Shown piece by piece: positions 10,601 through 22,600 of a stretch of 64,000 nt of DNA (positions are counted from its first letter, which is position 1; every line of letters begins with the position of its first letter). The stretch spans positions 149,865,365-149,929,364 of the forward strand of contig CP136068.1 in assembly GCA_032622095.1 (NCBI GenBank). Direction: 5' to 3'. Below the pieces are notes generated by a model. That model did no database searches, was not told where the DNA came from, and saw only the letters and a program-made list of their open reading frames with translations. A program made the position numbers and the translations under genes. The stretch comes from Siphonodentalium dalli. Taxonomy: Eukaryota > Mollusca > Scaphopoda > Gadilida > Siphonodentaliidae.

Positions 10601-13600
10601 TTATAATCAATAAATTTGAAACATTTATCAATGAGGCCCTGTGCCAATGCATTCTCTTATATATGCGAGTCGACCATAGGTCGCCTCGCATATATAACAG
10701 AATGCATTGGCTTAACACATTAAAAATTATAAAATTGTTAAAGAATGTAAGAAAAATGGTAAAAAGTGTTAAAAAAAGATTTGTTTTAGGCCAATGCATT
10801 CTCTTATATATGCGAGGCGACCTATGGTCGACTCACATATATAAGAGAATGCATTGGCACAGGGCATAACTGTAACTATCACAATGTGGTCAAGGAGCCG
10901 GTTCCAATGATATCCATATTTGTATGGTTCTATTGAGACAGACCGAAGATATTTTAGGCTGTCGAAGCTTTATTTGGCCGGTTTTGGCCGGTTTGTTGGG
11001 TAAAGGGCTAAAGGCAAGGGCGGCGTTCGTTGCAGAAATATTTATATTTGTTCAAATCGCCATCAACAGAAGGAACACCAAAATATATACAGTTCCGCTC
11101 ATATGCCAAACATGATCAGCGCGTAAATAGTATGTTGTCGTCAAGACGTACGATGGTGTACGTAAACTGCTCGTGTTACAGAAGTTGCGCTTCTGTTTAC
11201 AAAACACAGCGCAATTCTATTGGTTAATCACACAAAAATGATATAAACGCTCTTTATTATTTCCATATCAGGAAAACAGTAACAAATAACGCTCTTTATG
11301 TTTACCATATCCGGATCTAAACAAAAGCCAGCAAACATAACGTTTTTTGCTCTTGTTTACACAACAAAGGGGGAAAAATTGACAATAACATTCTGTTTAT
11401 GCATATTTCTGATTGGCATAAGAACAAATCTCTACTATTCCTTCTGTTTATGGCGGTTTTTGACGGAGGTGAATATTTTAACAGCATACCCACCTCCAAC
11501 GCCGCCCGTATCTTTAACAGGTGTTATTGGGGGGGGTATATTTTCTGAAAAATCACAGTGTCCTTAAACTTCATGCTTACCTTGGAAGCACATGGCTGAG
11601 CTTTCATCTGAGCTATCCGAGCAGTCTGGGTAATTATCACATGTCAGTATGTACTCGATGCACGTACCGTCGCCGCACTGGAATTGACTGTTGCCGCATG
11701 TGACAACTGAAATGAGACATCAGAAAATTTAAAATATATGGTCGTTTGTTGAACTTATTATCTGAACATTTCCCTCAATGAATAGGATTCCTTCTGCACT
11801 TTCATTATCTGGTGTCTGCTTATATTACCTGTACATCCCTCCAAATCAATAATAGACCATTCCGATGTACACTTTTTTAACTTGTTGGGAGAATCCATTT
11901 AGTATAGAAAGGGTTAAACCTGTCATCACTATTAACCCTTTCAGTGCCAAGTCTGATTTTTGTTTCAACCCATATTTCCTTGATCATTTTTCAAATTTAT
12001 TTGATTATAATAATTTGATACATTGATGGAAAGAGCTCTAAGATCTCTTACCATCAATGTATCACATTGTTATAATCAATAAATTTGAAAAATGATCAAG
12101 GAAATATTGGTTGAAAAAAAATCGGACTTGGCACTGAAAGGGTTAACCCTTTACCCAACAAACCGGACAAAACCGGCAAATAAAGCTTCAACAGCCTAAA
12201 ATATCTTCGGTCTGTCTCAATAGAACCATACAAATATGGATATCATTGAAACCGGCTCATTGACCACATTGTGATGGTTACAGTTATGCCCTGTGCCAAT
12301 GCATTCTCTTATATATGCGAGTCGACCATAGGTCGCCTCGCATATATAAGAGAATGCATTGGCCTAAAAAAAATCTTTTTTTAACACTTTTTACCATTTT
12401 TTCTTACATTCTTTAACAATTTTATAATTTTTAATGTGTTAAGCCAATGCATTCTCTTATATATGCGAGGCGACCTATGGTCGACTCGCATATATAAGAG
12501 AATGCATTGGCACAGGGCCCTTCTGTTGGGTAAAGGGTTAAATTACTCTCCGATGAGTAGTTGGGGAAATGTTCAGATAACGAGTTCAACAAACATAGGC
12601 CACATGTTGAAGTTATTATCTGAACATTTCCCTCAATTATAGTTATAAGCAATGGAGTTTGATCAATTATAGTTCTTATCAACAGAGTTTAGTTATGACA
12701 GACTGGCCAAACTGCATCGATCAGACCCCGATATCTATAGTTTACTCTCTGATGAGTAGTTGTGGAGCCAAACTGCATCGATCAGACCCCGATATCTATA
12801 GTTTACTCTCCAATGAGTAGTTGTGGAGCCAAACTGCATCGATCAGACCCCGATATCTATAGTTTACTCTCCGATGAGTAGTTGTGGAGCCTAGTGCATC
12901 GATCAGACCCCGATATCTATAGTTTACTCTCCGATGAGTAGTTGTGGAGCCAAACTGCATCGATCAGACCCCGATATCTATAGTTTTACTCTCTGATGAG
13001 TAGTTGTGGAGCCAAACTGCATCGATCAGACCCCGATATCTCTAGTTTACTCTCTGATGAGTAGTTGTGGAGCCAAACTGCATCGATCAGACCCCGATAT
13101 CTCTAGTTTACTCTCCGATGAGTAGTTGTGGAGCCAAACTGCATCGATCAGACCCCGATATCTCTAGTTTACTCTCTGATGAGTAGTTGTGGAGCCAAAC
13201 TGCATCGATCAGACCCCGATATCTCTAGTTTACTCTCTGATGAGTAGTTGTGGAGCCAAACTGCATCGATCAGACCCCGATATCTCTAGTTTACTCTCCG
13301 ATGAGTAGTTGTGGAAATGTTCAGATAATGAGTTCAACAAACATAGGCCGCTTGTTGAAGTTATTATATGAACATTTCCTTCAAATAAATGAAATCCTAC
13401 ATCTTCTGCCCTTGTCTTATCAAAACATCCCTCCATTTAACTCATCCATGACTGGAGATTTCTGAAGTTTTGCGAAAATCCTGTGCCATTGCATTCTCTT
13501 ATATATGTGAGTCTCCCATAGGGAGCCTTGCATATATAAGAGAAACATTGGCTGAACAGTAGTTACCTTGAAGCCAGTGCATTCTCTTATAGATGTGAGG

Positions 13601-16600
13601 CTCCTTATGGGGTACTTACATATATAAGATAATGCACTGGCACAGGATCTTTAATACTGCACTAGCGCAGCTCCCTCCATGAAAGTGTTATTTTTATAAC
13701 TCATAAACTTAAAATATAATCATAGTATTAGTCAAAATCTGTAATTTAACACAATATGTGTGTTGGGAGATATATCACAGTTGCATCACTCCTAACTCAT
13801 CATTATGTATCCTGTACAAATATCGCAATATGTCAATTATAAATTGGATATAAATATAGGTCGCCTCGCATATATAAGAGAATGCATTGGCCTAAAAAAA
13901 ATCTTTTTTTAACACTTTTTACCATTTTTTCTTACATTCTTTAACAATTTTATAATTTTTAATGTGTTAAGCCAATGCATTCTCTTATATATGCGAGGCG
14001 ACCTATGGTCGACTCGCATATATAAGAGAATGCATTGGCACAGGACCGTTCTGTTGGGTAAAGTATTAACAGACTTATTTTGTAGGTTTAGTGCCAGGAA
14101 ATATTACGTTTTTCATGGGCATCAAAATTGTTACTATGAATACATGGTGATAGTTTTGAGTTATAACATGCCCATAAAGTTTTATCCAGTTTGTTTTTAA
14201 ATTCGCTATAGCATGCTTAAGCATACGCAAAAAAAATTCAACCCAAAAAAATCTAAAAAATAAATTTATTTTTTATTTTTTTAGGGCCAATATTACAGAC
14301 CGTAAATTAGCACTGAAAGGGTTAAAGCTGCACCAGTGCAGCTCCCATCAATGAAGGGTTAAATAATATATCATTCCAATGTGTAAATCCATCCAGTGAA
14401 GAAAGAATTAATAAATCAACTAACTTGGTGCTGGTGTTGTCATCATGATGGTTGTCGTAGTTGGTGTGGTTGTCGTTGTTGTTGTGGTTGTTGTGGTTGT
14501 TGTTGTGGTGGTTGTTGTGGTTGTTGTTGTTGTTGTTGTGGTTGTAGTTGTAGTAGTCGTTGTAGTGGGTTTCGGTAGAACCATCAGCCATGCATCTCGA
14601 TATGTAACACCGTCGTAATTTCCCGCCAGACAGCTATATTTAGCTCCATCCGACAGCTGCACATTCTCTAAAATTAGAATCTCCTGGTCCTCGACACCAT
14701 CTAGGAACTACAGACAAAAAAAGGAAATATAATCAGGATTCGAAGACCTGTGGCAGGGATGGGATGGGAAATATGGCTTGTTGCCATTCATCGGAAAGCT
14801 CACACTGAGAGCTTTCCAATGAATGGCAACAAGCCATATTTCCGACTAAATCCTGAAAAATTACCTGTAACCTCCCCAATACATGGACACCATATATGCC
14901 AGACTATTTCAATCATGTGATTGATCATGTGCATACTAGTGGGAAATATGTCTGTTCACTAGTGCTGGGCGGTTTCCCGATTAATCGACAACACCCGGTT
15001 AAAATTTCAATATCGTCAGTAATATCGTCTAAACTAAAATAATTGTAATATCGTCAACAATCAGTGGGTGCCAGCCAATCATAAGCGTATACAAACAAAT
15101 AGTTTAACTCAAGCCTAAATCAAGTTATTTAAGTTTTAAATTCCAACTAATTCCTTGTATCCTGATTTTTTCAATATTCAATTATCATAGTAAACAACGT
15201 TTAGAACGACTAACGAAATTAGGGGAATATGAAAACCCAGAATACGTCCCCCTTTCGCTCACAATATTACACAAACCCTCCGACTTCCCTGCGTAATATT
15301 TATTACAAGAGAATTCACCAAATGAATCGACAACTGACCAGGTGATAGATCGATATGAATGTCAGTTATGCCACGCCTCTTCCTTCAGTACAATGATGCA
15401 CATGCACCGTCAATCAATATAATAAATGGGCGAAGATACCGCCTATTCTCGTCTAGAAGAAACCACTCACTGCGATTGGTTAAAACTAATTGTATAGAAT
15501 TAGGACTTCAAACCCGCCCAAAAATACATGGTGTCCTTGCTTGGCCGAATTCCAAAAGTTATGTACTACGTGCGTTTGGACTTCGCTAAAAGACTGAACC
15601 TCATTGTCAAATTTGTCTTGACGGTGTAAACCACATTTCCATTTGTCAAGCGACGCAAGTGTCATCGGGAATAACATGTATATTTACTCAACATAGTTGA
15701 ACATACCGAGTTAGAAAAGGATACTATAGTATAGAACACTTTTAGTTTTGGCATAGACGAGATAATGGTTTTATTAATTACCGGTATATACCAGAATTTG
15801 TCAAGTCACCGGAACGAAATTGTCCGAATAGCGGAATTTAACCAGTGAATTACTTTTCATTCCGAATAATCGATCGAGAATGAGGTTGTCACTGGTTGAG
15901 TTGTTGTATATGTTATTCCCGATGTCAACTTGTCAAAATTAATGACAATGATGTGATTCTAGCGAACAGTGAGAAATTGTTTACAGTTTCTAGTATCTGT
16001 TTAAAAAAAAAAAATGTGAATATATCGTTAATCGTGGTTTTCATTTCCAAAAATCACGGTTTTTATTTTCATTAATATCGTCCAGCCCAACTGTTCACTG
16101 GGAGACGTGTCTGTTAAACTTGAACTAATTATTGCTATTTATCACTATTTAAACTATAACTATTATTATGTACACATAATTTGTTAAGAGGTATCTCAAA
16201 ACATACATATGCAGAAGATTTCTGAACAAATTTGTTGCTATAGTGCTGAAAATACGTGTTGGTAAATACAAATGGCTCTTTTTGATTGAGACCCAATCAT
16301 CGCATTCAAAGTTGTATTTTTTAAGACTAATTCAACACTGACTTCAATGTGTGTCTCTGGGACATATAATGCTCATAGAAATGTAGTTCGAGTATCTATC
16401 GACATATTTTGATACCGGGAAAATTAAAAAGCGAATATTATTAGGTGTATTTTGGAGCGCAAACTGCCATGTGACTTTAACATTTAACATTTAACTCTTT
16501 CGTGACGGGAGCTGTGCTGGTGCAGAAACAAAGATCCTGTACCAGTGCATTCTCTTATTATATGAGTCTCGCATATATAAGAGAATGCACTGGCTTACAA

Positions 16601-19600
16601 GGTCAAGGTAAATTTATTCTCTTATATATGTGAGGCTCCCTAGGAGATTAGCATATATAAGAGAAAGCATTGGCACAGCATTTTTGCAAAATTTCAGGAA
16701 GCTCCAAATCTGTTGGACCGCTGATAAACCATAACGCTCTCCACAGTTATGTTGATGTTATATTGTGTTATATTATGTTATATTATGTCATCAGTACCTG
16801 AGGCTGGTCTTCCTGTATTAAGTCACTAGACCCGGTATACACCACCGGACTCGGTCGTTTGAGCCACTTGATTGTTGCCTGGTCATCATTATGAACGTGA
16901 CACTCAAATCTTGCCGTTTCTCCTTCAGTAACCGTCACATTCATCGGACCAGTTACATTTAACGGCCAGGTCTTCTCTGGAAGAATAAAAATATCATTGG
17001 CATGCAGTCATTAGGAAATTTGATGGATACTCTACCGGCAGGTCATAAGAAGCATTTGAGTATTAAAAATAAGATAAGGAATACCATTAAAAAAATCTGC
17101 AGATAAGATCAGAAATGATAGGAGATGTTGGTCAGACATGTAATAAACACAGAACCGCATGTGTGTGTTACTGGCCATCATTTTGTTTGTTTTTTAATAT
17201 TTTTTATTGGGATCAAAACATGAACATCATTAACCCTTTCAGTGCCAGGTCCGATTTTTGTATCAACCCATATAGCCTGTACCAATGCATTCTCTTATAT
17301 ATGCGAGTTGACCATAGGTCGCCTCGCATATATAAGAGAATGCATTGGCCTAACAATTTTTCATCATTTGTTATTATTTTTTACAATTTTTTACAATTTT
17401 AATAATTTTTTCTTATATTCTTTAACAGGTTTAGTGCCAGGGAATCTTACGTTTTTCATGGGCATCAAAATTATTACTATGAATACTTGGTGATAGTTTT
17501 TGAGTTATAACATGCCCCTAAGGTTTTATCCAGTTTGTTTTTAAATTCGCTATAGCATGCTTAAGCATACCCAAAACAAATTCAATCAAAAAAAACAAAA
17601 AAATTATTTTTTAATTTTTTTAGTGCCGATTTTACAGCCCATAAATTAAGGCCAATGAGATCGGCCCCTGGCACTGAAGGGGTTAACACATTAGATCACA
17701 TAGATAAAACATGACAGTTAGGATTTACAAAGAGATGTATAAATAAATATAGTGGGTTAGACTGATTTTGAGGACATCTGGTTATCATATCTCTATGAAG
17801 ATACATATGTGTTTAAGAAATGTCAAGGTGCTCCTCAGTTCATGGTGCTATACTTGCTAGTTATTCTCAGTTTAAAAGAAATGTTATTACATTTATATAT
17901 CAGCTACATGTGCCTGACACAGAGTGAGATTTTAAATTGTTTATGTCAGGCTAAGAGTTTATTCTAAATGAAAGTGTCAACGACACTGTAGCTCAACTTG
18001 GATGGAAAAGGGGGGGGGTAATTTCATGTGTTACAGGAATGCGCAAAGTTGAAATGTTGAAGTGCTACTAGATGTCAACATGAAGAGATACATACAGGGT
18101 CCGCACTGGACCGACATTTACTTTTTCCAAATAATTTGCCAAATGAATATATTTTTTGCCAAATTATATTAGCATTTGCCAAATGCTATCCCTGATAGTA
18201 TCATTTTCTGCAACCTTAATTATTATGTTTCGACACTCGCGGGTTGAACGACATTTGATATCGATAGAAAAGCAGTTAGTTAATAATTAATTATACTTGC
18301 ATCTCTATTGTGGTTTATCATAGAACAATAAGCCAATCACCGAACAATACAATGGTAGAAGGGTTGCTTCATCAGAAGGGCACATCACAGGATGATTAGT
18401 AACCCCACCAACCATCAGTACTAATGCAATGAGATTAACTGCATCTTAATAGTGGTGTTAACTTTTCCTAAACCTTATAAAACACCACTAATATAATTAT
18501 GCTGTAAGAGTTTTCTGAAATGAATGGTAATGATTGACCAATATTTTTCAAATTGCTTGAGGAATTAAATGTGACTTGCCAAAACTTTTGCCAAATGAAA
18601 ATATTTGTTGCCAAATGTGAATTATTTTTGCCATTGGCAAATTTGGCAAGTGGCAGCGGGAACCCTGGATATATAATCATATAAAATTGGTAAAATTCAA
18701 GATGGTTGCTGGCAGCCCTGTTTCCAATGAAATTCAGATATGTGCAGAATGGCTTCCAAAATATGACATGGACTGAGAAGGGATATTGGTGTGTTACCAG
18801 ACGACCTCTGACCTGAATAATACCAATTTGGTGGATACCCATGAAAACGCCTGACTTATTTATAAAACTTATTAGCATGTAACACATCTGTCCCAACTAT
18901 AACGTTGTAAACAAAAGTGAGTTGGCTAATAGTCAGAGGAGATGCTCGCACTATAGACAAATCTCATATTGCCCAAACATTTTTGATAGGCCAGCATAAT
19001 TTATGAGCAGAAACATCAGGAGTTGTATAAACAGTTTTAGAGGGCTGTTTACCTTGGGAAGCTATCTCAAGAGTACCACCAGCAAGCCTTGAAATAGGGT
19101 GACTGTCATCTGCAGAATGAGGTCCCCAGAGGGTGAATTTAGTGATAGCGGGCTAGCATCACCAAATTCACCCTCTGGGGACCTCATTCTGCTTACACCT
19201 CAGCAGAATGAGGTTCCCAGAGGGTGAATTTGGTGATGCTAGCCCGCTATGCGGGGTAGCATAACTAAATTCACCCTCGGGGGACCTCATTCTGCAAATG
19301 ACAGACACCCTATTTCAAGGCTTGACTACCGGTATATTACCATGATATGGAGAGGGATGTAAGCCCACTTGAAACAGCAATGCCAAGGGAGAAAACTCTC
19401 AAAATATCTCCAATAAATTTATGTTCAATAGCTTGCGTCTGGGAGGAAGTTTATGTCAATATACCAGCGAATCTTAACATAACCGACTTTGATCGCAAGA
19501 TTTCAATCGCGATGAAAGAAGTCAATATATCTTTGTGTGAAGCTTGACGGGGGTTTCTTGCAATAGTTTCTTTTAGAAGCTGATAATATTACCAAGGCAT

Positions 19601-22600
19601 TTGGAATAGGCCGTGGCTCAGTTTATGGTGCTGTAAAGATAGCAGTGGATACCCTTTCTATACTAAATGGATTCTCTCATCAAGTTAACCCTTTACCCAA
19701 CAGAACGGCCCTGTGCCAATGCATTCTCTTATATATGCGAGTCGACCATAGGTCGCCTCGCATATATAAGAGAATGCATTGGCTTAACACATTAAAAATT
19801 ATAAAATTGTTAAAGAATGTAAGAAAAAAATGGTAAAAAAAGATTTTTTTAGGCCAATGCATTATGGCCGGGTTAACAAAGTGTACATCAGAATGGTCTA
19901 TTATTGATTTTTAAGGCCGTACAGGTAATACAAGCAGACGGCAGATAATAAAAGTGCAGAAGGAGCCATATTTATTGAGGGAAATGTTCAGATCATAAGT
20001 TCAACAAATAATCTATGGTCGTTTGTTGAACTTATTATCTGAATATTTCCTACATGATAAAAACAAATGAGTGTTTAGTATAGAAAGGTCTAAATCTACA
20101 CCGTGACATCACTCAGGTTATTTCACAGTTATTTGATGACATTATACCCAATCTTTGAAGTATTATACAAATACCAGTACACTTTTTCTGTGTTATGCTT
20201 AAAAGACTCCTCAGTGTAGCCTTTCAATTAGCCCTCAAGGCAACATGCCTGAGTTTAATGTGTCTGTCATTTGCAGAATGAGGTTCCCAAAGGGTGAATT
20301 TAGTGACGTTGTCCTGCATAGCAGGCTAGCATCACCAAATTCACCATCTGGGAACCTCATTCTGCATTAATTTGTACCTACATGTATACTGGTATACAAA
20401 ATCAGGTATATAAAACAAATTCCATGATTTTACCACGAGTATGTTACACAAATTATAAATACAATAATATTTACCTAACACGTTCAAGTAAAAGTTCCAA
20501 TCGAGAAGTCCTTCGCTGTTTTCCACTAAACATGTGTAGTTCGCAGCATCAGACTTTTTCAGTTCTGCAAACACCAGCTTGTATCTTCTATGTCTGATCT
20601 GGAATTAAAAATGAAATTTTTTTAGGCGACTTATGGTTTGAGCTTTTAATATTAGCATGTGTTAATGTAATTGTTAAAAAGATGGTACCATAGTTAGGTA
20701 CACAATTTAATAGAAGCAAATTGTTCATTTTCGTCTGATTTCAACCAACTCTGGCCTTTTAATATGAATGCTACTTTCATCTCTCATATTTAAAAGACAT
20801 AAATTTAAAGATGGTCTATCCCTTCCTATAACAAATTTTATATAGTTTCTGGGGTATCAAATAATAATTACGAGTTGTCCATAAACCATTCTATCAATTA
20901 ATATTGATTTAATATCAAGGTTTTCTTATATAATGTGATAATCAATTCGGACATTTTATTTTACTATTTTTAGAAACATTCAGATAGAGTTCTCTCGTTT
21001 CACGAGTCATAAAATGTCCCAAATTGATTGTATGTATTATACAAGAACATTCAAAATAAAATCAATATTAATTGATAAAAGTGTTTCTAGGAAGAGATAG
21101 ACCATTTTTAATTCATACTTTTTGTTAGTTTTGTTTTATTGGAATTTGTCATCATTTCAGCTTCCAGGCCATATCACAATTTCAGTTTAAAGGATGGAAA
21201 AAGTCCACGAGAGGTTTAATTTCACCGTTAAATCACTCCAATACACATAGAAACCAACAACCACCAGAAAGCAATTGTCAAACATTTCCCAGATACACAA
21301 ATTTGGTTACCCTAACTAAGAGTAGATCACAAATCGCTGCTTATCAGCTTCGCCATGGGTGGATGGCTTATGTTGGCATAATGTGCCATGCATTTTACCA
21401 ACTAACCCACTGGGGCTCCCACTTTAAATTTCACAGCTTAATACTGTTTTGTAGTTGTAAATTCTCAGGCTGAGAATTTGTTTCTGCTATAAATATTTGG
21501 AGCCATTCTTTCATAGATAATTTTGGGAAAAGAATAATTTCTGACTCTTACCTGTTGGTCATTGTCATCTTTGGGAATTTCGTTTCCGTCTTTTAACCAT
21601 TTTATTGATGGGCGCGGTCGACCTGCAGCGTTACAGTCTAATGACACTGATTTAGAACCATCGTGTTTTGTCACAACTCTCATTCCTTTGAACGGCATTG
21701 ATTTCTTCCTCCATTCGGCTAAAAAAAATCAAAACATGATTAAAATTCACTACTAGTAAATAGGCCTGAGAAAATGGTGCCGGACATTTGCATAATGAGG
21801 TCCCCAGAGGGTGTATTTAGTGGTGCTACCACACACAGCAGGCTAGCATCATCAAATTCATCCTTAGGAGACCTCATTCTGCATGGCCTCATTTGCTATG
21901 GATAACCTAGACTCTACTGCTGTACTTAATTGATGAACACTAATGTGGTGTCACCCTGGTAATACTGTGGTATCCAGGGTCCGCGCTGGACAGAAATTTA
22001 CTTTTGCCAAATAATTTGCCAAATGAAAATATTTTTTGTCAAATTATATTAGCATTTGCTAAATGATATCCCTCATAGTATCATTTTCTGGAACATTAAT
22101 TATTATGTTTCAACACTCGCGGGAACGACTTTTGATATCGATAGAAAAGCAGTTAGTTAAAAATTAGTTATACTCGCATCTCTTTTGTGGTTTTCATACA
22201 ACAATAAGCCAATCACAGAACAATACAATGGTAGAAGGGTTGCTTCATCAGAAGGGCACATCACAGGAGGATTAGTATTCCCTCCAACCATCAGTACTAA
22301 TGGTATGAGATTAACTTTCCCAAACCTTATAAAACACCACTAATATAATTATGTTTTAAGAGTTTCCTGAAATGAATGGTAATGATTGTCCAATATTTTT
22401 CAAATTGCTTGAGGAATTAAAAAGTGACTTGCCAAAACTTTTGCCAAATGAAAATATTTTTTGCCAAATGTGAATTATTTTTGCCAATGGCAAATTTGGC
22501 AAGTGGCAGCGCGAACCCGGTACCCTCCAACACAGCAATAAGGTTACCTCTAACACAGCACATACTGCGGTTACACCACGATGCATATGGTCATGGTTTG

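Noticed and set aside
10139-10874. Frames with [20 protein letters not shown], seen many times in the window
   Set aside because: This is the translated core hairpin of the TTAA MITEs, not a protein family.
14396-14591. Cys/Gly-rich plus-strand frame and Asn/His-rich minus-strand frame
   Set aside because: Shadows of the threonine tract in exon 5; only the Thr frame continues the Ig domain.
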